A stretch of 64,000 bases of DNA from Pedobacter antarcticus (GTDB lineage Bacteria > Bacteroidota > Bacteroidia > Sphingobacteriales > Sphingobacteriaceae), in assembly GCF_900112985.1 (NCBI RefSeq), contig NZ_FONS01000013.1, forward strand, positions 41,391 through 105,390, written 5' to 3'. The notes under the pieces were generated by a model. The model did not search any database. It was not told the DNA's origin and was given only the letters and a program-made list of their open reading frames with translations. The stretch's first letter is position 1. Each line of letters opens with the position of its first letter. Shown one piece after another: positions 25,822-35,100 of the stretch. A program made the position numbers and the translations under genes.

Positions 25822-26778
25822 ATGAAAAAATATACTTATACAGAGAAAAAAGACACACGTTCCGGCTTTGGAGTCGGTCTGCATGAAGCCGGTCAGAAAA
25901 ACCCGAATGTAGTTGCTTTGTGTGCAGATTTAAAAGGTTCATTGAAAATGGACGCATTTGCGAACGAATTTCCTGAAAGATTTATCCAGATCGGTATCGC
26001 GGAGGCAAATATGATCGGTATCGCAGCCGGTATGACTATCGGTGGAAAAATTCCTTTTACAGGAACTTTCGCTAATTTCTCTACTGGCCGTGTTTATGAC
26101 CAGATCAGACAATCTGTAGCTTACTCAGATAAAAACGTAAAGATCTGTGCTTCCCATGCTGGATTAACTTTAGGTGAAGATGGTGCAACCCACCAGATTC
26201 TGGAAGATATAGGTTTAATGAAGATGTTACCAGGTATGGTTGTTATTAATCCTTGCGATTATAACCAGACTAAGGCCGCAACTCTTGCAATCGCTGAATA
26301 TGAAGGTCCGGTTTATCTGCGTTTCGGAAGACCCAGCATTCCTGTATTTACTGATCCTGATCAAAAGTTTGAAATCGGTAAAGCCTGGATGGTTAACGAA
26401 GGTACTGATGTAACAATCATTGCAACCGGACATATGGTTTGGAAAGCAATTGAAGCAGGTGAACAACTGGAGGCAATGGGTATTGATGCCGAAATCATTA
26501 ATATTCATACAATTAAGCCCCTTGACGAAGAAGCTATTCTAAAATCGTTGCGTAAAACGGGATGTGTGGTAACTTGTGAAGAACATAACAAATTTGGTGG
26601 ACTGGGTGAAAGTGTGGCCCGCTTATTGTCTACTGAATTGCCATCTCCTCAGGAATTTGTAGCTGTAAATGATAGTTTCGGTGAAAGTGGTACTCCTGAT
26701 GAATTGATGACCAAATACGGCCTTGACACTATTAATATTGTCGAAGCTGTCCAAAAAGTAATTAAACGTAAAAAATAG
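25822..26778 (+). CDS. Transketolase, C-terminal subunit
   Basis: 318 residues from the ATG at 25822; the frame is open 13 codons further upstream, but MKKYTYTEKKDTRSGFG is the expected start. It has the pyrimidine-domain motif RFIQIGIAEANMIGIAAGM with the Glu that activates the thiazolium, then SHAGLTLGEDGATHQILED and the C-terminal domain (GHMVWKAIEAGEQL, CEEHNKFGGLGE). It pairs with the preceding gene. The ECF sigma gene begins only 3 bp after its stop codon. Confidence 0.94.
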   Translation: MKKYTYTEKKDTRSGFGVGLHEAGQKNPNVVALCADLKGSLKMDAFANEFPERFIQIGIAEANMIGIAAGMTIGGKIPFTGTFANFSTGRVYDQIRQSVAYSDKNVKICASHAGLTLGEDGATHQILEDIGLMKMLPGMVVINPCDYNQTKAATLAIAEYEGPVYLRFGRPSIPVFTDPDQKFEIGKAWMVNEGTDVTIIATGHMVWKAIEAGEQLEAMGIDAEIINIHTIKPLDEEAILKSLRKTGCVVTCEEHNKFGGLGESVARLLSTELPSPQEFVAVNDSFGESGTPDELMTKYGLDTINIVEAVQKVIKRKK

Positions 26779-26781
26779 TGA

Positions 26782-27342
26782 ATGAAGCAGGTTGAAGACC
26801 AAGAGATATTAGCGAAGTTTTCTGTAGAAGGGACCCGTAACGAAGCCTTCAACCTGCTTATTTCTGCTTATCAGGAGAAGATCTACTGGCATATCAGAAG
26901 GTTGGTTATAAACCACGACGATGCAGATGATCTGGTTCAGGAAGTCTTTATTAAAGTCTGGAAGAATCTCGATAAGTTCCGCAGTGACTCCAAACTATAC
27001 ACCTGGATCTACAGGATAGCAAGTAATGAATCCATAACTTTTCTGAATAAAAAAAAGCAGCAGAATAATACGCCGCTTGATGAGGTATCCGAAGAATTAA
27101 AAGAAAGCCTGGTGGCTGCTTCTTATTTCAACGGCGACCAGATTCAGCTTAAATTACAACAGGCTATCCTCAGCCTTCCGGAGAAACAAAGACTCATTTT
27201 TAATATGAAATATTACGATGAGCTAAAATATGAGGAAATTTCTCAAATTCTGGGCACCACTGTAGGTGCATTAAAAGCATCCTTTCACATTGCTGTAAAA
27301 AAAATTGAAACTTTTATGCTGAATGAGGATATCAGCTATTAA
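26782..27342 (+). CDS. ECF-type RNA polymerase sigma factor
   Basis: 186 residues. Region 2 is in AYQEKIYWHIRRLVINHDDADDLVQEVFI-type sequence (DDLVQEVF marks region 2.2) with LYTWIYRIASNESI for 2.4. Region 4 is PEKQRLIFNMKYYDELKYEE followed by a helix-turn-helix (GTTVGALKASFHIAVKKIE). It directs polymerase to a specific regulon. The gene starts 3 bp after transketolase and is followed by three genes of the type expected for its control, so the cluster is probably a sigma/anti-sigma module. Confidence 0.94.
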   Translation: MKQVEDQEILAKFSVEGTRNEAFNLLISAYQEKIYWHIRRLVINHDDADDLVQEVFIKVWKNLDKFRSDSKLYTWIYRIASNESITFLNKKKQQNNTPLDEVSEELKESLVAASYFNGDQIQLKLQQAILSLPEKQRLIFNMKYYDELKYEEISQILGTTVGALKASFHIAVKKIETFMLNEDISY

Positions 27343-27453
27343 ACCTTTTGCCATTTTTTCAATCCATATACCATAAAATTATAAGAATGGAATTCAGCTG
27401 GATGAAAAGCGATTCTATCCAACAGCATAATTAAAACCAGGAAACAAAAAAAA

Positions 27454-28152
27454 ATGAAATACGAGGCAGATCACAAGGACTGGCAAATGGATGCACCTTA
27501 TCTGGCATCATTGCCAAAGATAAATCCCTTTGTAGTTCCTGAAGGTTATTTTCGGGAGACACCACAATACATCAATGCTATGGTAAGAATTGATGCAATA
27601 CATGCAGCAGACCCTCATAGTGGGTTTATTGTTCCTGAGCATTACTTTCAGTTGCTCCATTCAAACCTGTCGTCCCGCATTTTTTCTTCAGACCCTGCTT
27701 TTTCTATAAAATTTTCGGGAGATAAAAATGTATTCGCCACACCTGATGGCTATTTTGATCAGTTGCGTTCCAGAATTGAAAACCGGATCCAGCAGGAAGA
27801 GCAAATCCAGACCTCACCGTTAAAGGTCGTTGAAGAACAGGATCTATCTGAAGGAGTGAAAGTCCCGGTAAAAAAATTATGGCAGAGTGATTTCTTGAAG
27901 TATGTCTCTGCAGCCTGTATTATCCTGGTGACTGCTTTCGGATTATTTATAAATCAGCAGCAAAACTTAACAGTAAGTTCGGCTAGTGATGTAGCAAATG
28001 AACAGATGCTGTATGATATGGACGAGCAGGATATCATAAATAATATTGTTGGTGACTATCCTGATCAGCATGTATTAAACGCGGCACACACTGACCTGGA
28101 AAGCTATCTGATCAATAATTATTCTCAAAGCGATCTTAGTGTTGACCTTTAG
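27454..28152 (+). CDS. Probable anti-sigma-like membrane protein with three PEGYF-type motifs
   Basis: 232 residues, no signal peptide, one membrane segment (about 147-166, FLKYVSAACIILVTAFGLFI). The N-terminal, presumably cytoplasmic part contains three copies of a motif F-x-x-P-(E/D)-(G/H)-Y-F followed by a helix ending near R-I: at about residues 26-46 (FVVPEGYF), 58-76 (FIVPEHYF) and 94-112 (FATPDGYF). The C-terminal about 65 residues would be periplasmic and are acidic. The topology and position after an ECF sigma gene suggest an anti-sigma role; this is inference, as no ZAS domain is seen. Confidence 0.7.
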   Translation: MKYEADHKDWQMDAPYLASLPKINPFVVPEGYFRETPQYINAMVRIDAIHAADPHSGFIVPEHYFQLLHSNLSSRIFSSDPAFSIKFSGDKNVFATPDGYFDQLRSRIENRIQQEEQIQTSPLKVVEEQDLSEGVKVPVKKLWQSDFLKYVSAACIILVTAFGLFINQQQNLTVSSASDVANEQMLYDMDEQDIINNIVGDYPDQHVLNAAHTDLESYLINNYSQSDLSVDL

Positions 28153-28204
28153 CTTGTAAATGAGCCATATTTGTCCTGCAAAAGGACCTGAATAAATTAA
28201 ATTT

Positions 28205-28651
28205 ATGAAACCTATACTTGTATTTCTCTTTTTATCTTTTACATCCTGTTTTGCATTTGCCCAAAATCATCAGGGTAATCACCAGGATATTGAAAATTAT
28301 AAAATTACTTATTTGAAGGAAAAGCTGGACCTCACTGCTGCTGAAGATAAAATATTCTGGCCTATCTACAATTCATGGCAATCAGAGCAGGGTGCACTGC
28401 GCAAAGAGCGGAAGGGAAAAATGATCAGTTTCCGCAAAAGCACCGATATCGAATCCCTTTCTGATACAGAGGTACAACAGCTGATTCAAAATGAGCTCAA
28501 CTTTAAACAAAGGGACTTAGACATTGAGAAAAAATACTATAATAAACTCAAATCAAGTCTGCCTATTAAAACTGTAGGTAAATACTACAGGGCACAGGAA
28601 ACATTTAAAAGAGAATTACTGAGCAGATACAGGGATGGAAGAAAATCCTGA
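28205..28651 (+). CDS. Periplasmic Spy/CpxP-like protein of the ECF sigma cluster
   Basis: 148 residues with a signal peptide (MKPILVFLFLSFTSCFAFAQ). The mature part is helical and strongly basic: YKITYLKEKLDLTAAEDKIF resembles the LTxxQ-type start of Spy/CpxP folds, followed by long amphipathic helices rich in Lys, Arg, Glu and Gln. Such proteins are annotated as sensors of ECF-type sigma factors in Bacteroidota. A role in envelope-stress sensing with the upstream genes is inferred. Its last 17 bp overlap the next gene. Confidence 0.75.
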   Translation: MKPILVFLFLSFTSCFAFAQNHQGNHQDIENYKITYLKEKLDLTAAEDKIFWPIYNSWQSEQGALRKERKGKMISFRKSTDIESLSDTEVQQLIQNELNFKQRDLDIEKKYYNKLKSSLPIKTVGKYYRAQETFKRELLSRYRDGRKS

Positions 28652-29117
28652 TCTAAATTTCTTCCGTAAAATATGCCTCCGGTTTATTATTCTGATTTAT
28701 CTATCACTTTTTGCTATGGCCGCTATCTCTTCTATTTACCTATTGAAAAACGCGATGCAGCAGCCTCCGGTTTCTGCAGTGGTTTTCTTTAAGTATATCC
28801 TGTTGGTCATAGTTTTTAGTCTGCTCTTTTTACGTGCTTTTTTTGCTGTATCATTACGTATTGAAAAGATAAGAGCGTTCGCAACGTCCACCCGAAATTT
28901 CAAGTGGTTATTTGGTATTTCTGCTTTGCTGGCTATCGGGGCAAATTTTGGCTGGTTTGATCAAACTGCAATCAAAAGAATTCATATACCGGCTGAACAG
29001 CTGATTATTCTGGTCCTGCTAGCCTTATTTGCTTTTGGGACCGACTGGTTTTTAAATAGTGTTTTTCCTGTTCAAGAAGAAACGGAAGAAGAAGCCGAAC
29101 ATGCAGACCTGAATTAA
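28635..29117 (+). CDS. Four-helix membrane protein of the ECF sigma cluster
   Basis: 160 residues with four hydrophobic segments (about 11-34, 45-68, 87-107, 117-143) and an acidic C-terminal tail (QEETEEEAEHADLN). I recognise no family; it resembles the small DUF2975-type four-helix proteins in layout, but that is only an impression. The start overlaps the previous gene by 17 bp, so the two are translationally coupled, and a strong terminator follows. It ends the tkt-sigma operon. Confidence 0.7.
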   Translation: MEENPDLNFFRKICLRFIILIYLSLFAMAAISSIYLLKNAMQQPPVSAVVFFKYILLVIVFSLLFLRAFFAVSLRIEKIRAFATSTRNFKWLFGISALLAIGANFGWFDQTAIKRIHIPAEQLIILVLLALFAFGTDWFLNSVFPVQEETEEEAEHADLN

Positions 29118-29140
29118 AATCACAAACACACCATATCATT

Positions 29141-29186
29141 GGGAATACCCCTTGAAGTAAAATCTTCAAGGGGTATTCCCATTTTT
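29141..29186 (+). terminator. Rho-independent terminator of the sigma-factor operon
   Basis: GGGAATACCCCTTGAAG pairs perfectly with CTTCAAGGGGTATTCCC (17 bp) around a six-base loop, followed by ATTTTT. Confidence 0.92.
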
Positions 29187-29309
29187 AGCCGTTTTGAATC
29201 TCTACCAGGAGCAGGATTCAGTTATACCAACGGCGAATCACACCGTATTTTTTAAATGTTGATTAGACGTTTAATATAATATCTATATATTGTATTCTTA
29301 TAGCCGAAT

Positions 29310-31655
29310 ATGAAAAGAACCTGTATCATTATTATATGCCTCCTGAGAATTTTTACGACGCATGGCCAATCACAAAAATTAAACAGCTTCCCTCTTTCTG
29401 CTGTCAGGATACTCAATGGTCCTTTTTTGGAAGCACAGCAAACGGATATGAAATATATGCTGGAGCTGGATCCGGACAGATTACTTGCCCCCTATTTAAG
29501 AGAGGCCGGTATTGAACCACAAAAACCTACTTACGGAAACTGGGAAAATACAGGTCTGGACGGGCATACAGCTGGTCATTATCTATCTGCACTTTCAAAC
29601 ATGTACGCAGCAACCGGTGATCAGCAGATACTGGACCGGCTAAACTATATGCTTGATTGGCTGGAAAAATGTCAGCATAAAAGTGGAGATGGTTATATCG
29701 GTGGTGTACCGGGGGGAAAAGCGATGTGGAAAGAAATTGCAGCAGGAAAAATTAATGCAGGCAGCTTTTCTTTAAATGACAAATGGGTTCCCCTATATAA
29801 TATTCATAAACCATTTGCTGGCCTGATAGATGCATACCAGCTCACAGGCAGTCAGAAAGCGAAGGAAATATTGCAGAAATACGCCGCCTGGGCCTATCAG
29901 CTTACGGCCGGTTTAACAGACGCGCAGATTCAGGAGATGCTGAGAAGTGAACATGGCGGAATGAATGAAGTGTTTGCCGATGTGTCAGCTATTACAGGCG
30001 ATTCCAGATATCTTGCACTCGCCCGTAAGTTCTCTCATCACGTGATATTAGAACCATTACTTCAAAAAAAGGATGTTTTAACAGGAATGCATGCTAACAC
30101 GCAAATCCCTAAGGTGATTGGCTTCATGCGTGTCGCAGAGCTTTCAAATGATAAAAGCTGGGAGGATGCGGCCGGTTTCTTCTGGGAGACCGTAGTTAAG
30201 AACCGCACTGTTTCTATTGGCGGTAATAGCGTAAGTGAACATTTTAATCCTTCAGAAGATTTCTCGTCGATGATGGAATCCAGAGAGGGTCCGGAAACAT
30301 GCAATTCTTATAATATGCTCAAACTGACACGCCATTTATTCCTGGCTCATCCTGCGGCATCTTATATTGATTACTATGAGCGTACTTTATATAACCATAT
30401 TCTATCTTCGCAAAGTCCTACAGGAGGATTCGTCTATTTTACACCAATGCGGCCCGGCCACTATAAGGTATACTCAAAGCCACAGGAAGGTTTCTGGTGC
30501 TGCGTAGGTTCAGGCCTGGAAAATCATGGTAAGTATGGAGAATTAATCTATGCGCATAATGAGAAAGACCTTTTTGTTAACCTATTCATGGCTTCTAAGC
30601 TGGAATGGAAAGAAAAGAAAATGAGCCTGGTACAACAGACAACTTTTCCCGAGCAAGACCATACGTCGCTTTCTTTAAAACTGGCCAAATCCGAAACGTT
30701 CACAATTCATTTCAGGTACCCTGGATGGTTAGCGAAAAATGAAATGACCGTTAAAGTAAATGGGAAAAAGCAGTTAGTAGAGGTCGACAGTGCTTCTTAT
30801 ATAAGTTTAAACCGGAAGTGGAAGTCGGGAGATGTGATTGACATCCATCTACCTATGCATACGCAGGCGGAATTTCTGCCTGACGGGTCTGATTACGTCT
30901 CTTTTGTGCACGGCCCTATCGTACTCGCCGCATCAATGGGAACAGCAGATCTGGCTGGTTTAAAGGCAAACGGAGACAGGATGGCACATATCGCCAATGG
31001 CCCGTTATTGTCTGTGGAGGATGCCCCGTTAATGATCGCTGACAGAAACAGCATAGCAAAAGGGATTACAGATGAAAACCTGCCCATGACTTTTAAGGCC
31101 GCCAACATGATTTACCAGCAAGAATATAAAGGGCTGGAGCTGGTTCCCTTCTACAAGCTTAATGAAACCAGATATATGGTGTACTGGCCATTTACTAACC
31201 CGGAAAACCTTCCGGCATTATTAAATGCAAGAAAGGAAAAAGCTGCCGCAGCATTTGCTCTAGATGCAATAACGGTTGATAAAGTAAGTACCGGCGAACA
31301 GCAACCGGAATCTGATCACGGTTTTAAAGGAGAGAATACCTGGGAAGGTGTATTCAAAGACCGGCATTTCCGGACAGGCACAGGCTGGTTTAGTTATATC
31401 CTTAAAAATCCGGAATCTAAGGCTTCTGGTATACGGCTAACTTATTTCGGAAAAGAAAGTGACCGGAATTTTGAGATCTATGCAAACGATGTATTATTGG
31501 AGACAGTTAAGCTTGAAGGCAACAGGGGCGATCATTTTTATGATGTTACCTACGCCTTACCCGACGATAGAAAACAGCTGGAAATAGTAATTAAGCTGGT
31601 AGCCAGGCCTGGTTCTTCAATAGCTGCGATATACGAACTCAGACTGCTCAAATAG
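29310..31655 (+). CDS. Glycoside hydrolase family 127 (DUF1680) protein, beta-L-arabinofuranosidase-like
   Basis: 781 residues with a signal peptide (MKRTCIIIICLLRIFTTHGQ). The (alpha/alpha)6 domain spans about residues 30-430, with GLDGHTAGHYLSALSNMYA, ESREGPETCNSYNMLKLTRH and the cysteine pair in GFWCCVGSGLENHGKYGELIY. In characterised GH127 enzymes a zinc-bound Cys of this region is the nucleophile. Beta-sandwich domains follow. Exported to the periplasm or beyond, it probably releases L-arabinose from plant glycans. It stands alone, without susC/susD, so regulation and substrate are open. Confidence 0.9.
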   Translation: MKRTCIIIICLLRIFTTHGQSQKLNSFPLSAVRILNGPFLEAQQTDMKYMLELDPDRLLAPYLREAGIEPQKPTYGNWENTGLDGHTAGHYLSALSNMYAATGDQQILDRLNYMLDWLEKCQHKSGDGYIGGVPGGKAMWKEIAAGKINAGSFSLNDKWVPLYNIHKPFAGLIDAYQLTGSQKAKEILQKYAAWAYQLTAGLTDAQIQEMLRSEHGGMNEVFADVSAITGDSRYLALARKFSHHVILEPLLQKKDVLTGMHANTQIPKVIGFMRVAELSNDKSWEDAAGFFWETVVKNRTVSIGGNSVSEHFNPSEDFSSMMESREGPETCNSYNMLKLTRHLFLAHPAASYIDYYERTLYNHILSSQSPTGGFVYFTPMRPGHYKVYSKPQEGFWCCVGSGLENHGKYGELIYAHNEKDLFVNLFMASKLEWKEKKMSLVQQTTFPEQDHTSLSLKLAKSETFTIHFRYPGWLAKNEMTVKVNGKKQLVEVDSASYISLNRKWKSGDVIDIHLPMHTQAEFLPDGSDYVSFVHGPIVLAASMGTADLAGLKANGDRMAHIANGPLLSVEDAPLMIADRNSIAKGITDENLPMTFKAANMIYQQEYKGLELVPFYKLNETRYMVYWPFTNPENLPALLNARKEKAAAAFALDAITVDKVSTGEQQPESDHGFKGENTWEGVFKDRHFRTGTGWFSYILKNPESKASGIRLTYFGKESDRNFEIYANDVLLETVKLEGNRGDHFYDVTYALPDDRKQLEIVIKLVARPGSSIAAIYELRLLK

Positions 31656-31660
31656 TGACA

Positions 31661-31695
31661 AAAAAAAAGCCTGTAATAATTATTACAGGCTTTTT
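31661..31695. terminator. Bidirectional terminator between the GH127 gene and trxA
   Basis: AAAAAGCCTGTAATA and TATTACAGGCTTTTT form an almost perfect palindrome with A-run and T-run on both sides, serving the convergent genes. Confidence 0.9.
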
Positions 31696-31718
31696 CTATA
31701 TATTAAGAAAAACTAAGC

Positions 31719-32036
<318 letters not shown>

Positions 32037-32107
32037 AATTATTTTTTTATTTACACAAAGATATAATCAATTGTAATGCCACCACGTTTTACCGTGCCAA
32101 AATGACA

Positions 32108-35100
32108 TTAGTTCAACTTACAATGGACAACATTCAAACTCTTAATTTGTTCTAGAAATTGATTAGTAGGATTGATCTTCAGTGACTTAGAAGGCAATTC
32201 AAGACTAACCTGCTGCTCTCTGTCGTATACCGTAAAATTAAGCATACAATTTTGCTGCTCGGTATTCTCCTGATTTTCGGCAATCAATTCGTAAATCTGA
32301 CTAATGATCTGATCACTAATACCCTGAATAGGTATCTGCAGCGTAATACTCTTAGCCAACTTCTCTCTCAGGTCAGACAGCAATGCAATGGACGTGATCT
32401 TAAACTCCCAGTCGCCTTCTTTTCTGAAGCGTTCAGCTACCCTGCCCCTAATCTGCAGAAAGTAACCTTCCGTCATAAACTGTTTAAACTTGACAAAATC
32501 TTCGCCAAACAAAGCCAATTCACAACTGTCATTGTAGTCTTCAAACGTAATGGTACCAAATGGCTTACCTGTTTTTGTCATTCTCTGTGCTGACAATACG
32601 ACAAGTCCTCCCACACAGAGTTCCCTGTTCTTCACCTGTTCAAACTCTGCCAGAACTTCTTCATTGGTATCGCCCATTCTAACCTTATTCACCATCGACA
32701 GCTGACGTACTGTATGCTGACAGAACTCGTCAAGTTCCAGTTTATAGTTATCAAGTGGGTGTCCGCTCAAAAATATACCGATAGCATCTTTTTCATATTT
32801 CAGCCGGTCTATCAGACTCCATTCTGCTGCCACAGGCAACACCGGTTCCTGGATCATATCTGCAATAGTACCACCGAAAAGTGAAGATTGTGTAGAAGAT
32901 TCACTATTCTGGAAATCATTGGAATATTTGATCAGCTTCTCAATCCCATTCATCTTGTCATTCATTCCAACAAAAAAGTATTGCGCACGATGATAGCCGA
33001 AGCTGTCAAAAGCTCCGCTGTAAACAAAACTTTCATAGGCTTTTTTGTTTACTGTACGGGTATTGGAGCGGCGTGAAAAATCGTGTATAGTCAGATATTT
33101 ACCGCTCTTATTTCTTTCTTCTATAATACTCTCGACCGCTTTCTCTCCCACCCCTTTAATACCGGAAAGGCCAAAACGGACTTCCCCTTTATTATTCACG
33201 GAAAACTTCAGAATGGATTCATTCACATCTGGCCCAAGCACCTGAACGCCCATCTGTTTACATTCTTCCATGAAAAAGGCTACCTGCTTGATATCGCTCA
33301 TATTATTCGTTAATACCGCAGCCATATATTCGGCCGGATAGTGGGCTTTGAGATAAGCGGTTTGATAAGCGATCCATGCATAACAAGTAGAGTGAGATTT
33401 GTTGAAGGCATAGGACGCAAATGCCTCCCAGTCTTTCCATATTTTCTCCAGTGTAGCTGGTGCATGCCCCTTCTCTGCAGCTTGTGCTACAAACTTGGGC
33501 TTCATCTTGTCCAGTACATCTTTTTGTTTTTTACCCATTGCTTTACGCAGAACGTCAGCCTCACCTTTGGTAAAGCCAGCCAATTTCTGCGACAGCAACA
33601 TCACCTGCTCCTGGTAAACGGTAATTCCATAGGTCTCCTGCAGGTATTCTTCACAAGCATCAAGATCATACTTAATTTCTTCTTCCCCATTCTTTCTGCG
33701 GACAAAACTTGGAATATACTCCAGCGGACCCGGCCTGTATAATGCATTCATTGCAATTAAATCTCCGAATACAGTTGGCTTCAGTTCTTTCATGTATTTC
33801 TGCATTCCACTGGACTCGTACTGGAAAATACCAATGGTTTCCCCGCGCTGGAAAAGCTCGTAAGTTTTAACGTCATCAATCGGAAAATGATCGGGATCGA
33901 GCTGAATACCCGTACGAAGACGAACCAGTTTAACAGTATCTTTAATCAGGGTTAATGTCTTTAGCCCCAAAAAGTCCATTTTCAGCAAACCGGCACTTTC
34001 AACAACTGAGTTGTCAAACTGAGTCACATACAGGTCTGAATCCTTGGCCATAGCCACAGGAACATAATTGGTAATATCATCGGGCGTAATAATTACGCCA
34101 CAGGCATGGATACCTGTATTTCTTAAAGAACCTTCCAAAATTCTGGCCTGCTGTATAGTCTCTGCACTCAGACTTTTAGACTCCGCAAGATCTTTCAGTT
34201 CTACAACCCTTTCGTATTCGTCTGCACGCAATACCCCTTTAAGCGCCTTTTCATCCAGGTTAAAAATCTTAGCCAGCTTCAGATTCGGAATCAGTTTGGC
34301 AATCTTATCTGCCTCAAAAAGTGGTAGATCAAGCACCCTGGCCGTATCTTTAATGGACGATTTTGCAGCCATTGTACCATAGGTGATGATCTGCGCAACC
34401 TGATTAGCACCGTATTTATTGATTACATAATCCATAACACGGCCACGTCCCTCATCATCAAAATCAATATCTATATCGGGCATGGATACCCGATCCGGAT
34501 TCAGGAAACGCTCAAACAGGAGATCATATTTAATGGGATCTATATTCGTGATCCAAAGACAATAAGCAACTACAGAGCCCGCAGCGGAACCCCTTCCCGG
34601 ACCTACAGACACATCCAGATTCCTGGCTTCCCTGATAAAGTCCTGTACAATCAGGAAGTAACCCGGATAACCGGTCTTTTCAATAGTCTGAAGTTCAAAA
34701 TCCAGCCGCTCTATAATATCAGCTGATAATTCACCGTATCTCTTTTTCGCACCCTCATAGGTCAGATGACGCAGGTAAAGGTTCTCTCCCCTCTTACCAC
34801 CATCATTTGCATCTTCTGCGACAATAAACTGTTCAGGAATATCAAACTTAGGTAAGAGTACCTCCCTGGCCAGTTTGTAAATTTCGATCTTATCTACGAT
34901 TTCCTGAATATTAAAGATGGCTTCTGGCAGGTCTGCAAACAACTTTTTCATTTCTGCTGAAGATTTGAAATAGTATTCCTGATTTGGCAGACCATAACGA
35001 TAACCACGGCCACGGCCAATTGGGGTGGCCTGCTTCTCCGCGTCTTTTACACACAATAAAATATCATGCGCATTCGCATCCTTCTTATTAATATAATAGG

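Noticed and set aside
24873..26778. Frameshifted transketolase
   Set aside because: The two halves have separate starts, a 103-bp gap and intact motifs, as in the known two-chain transketolases.
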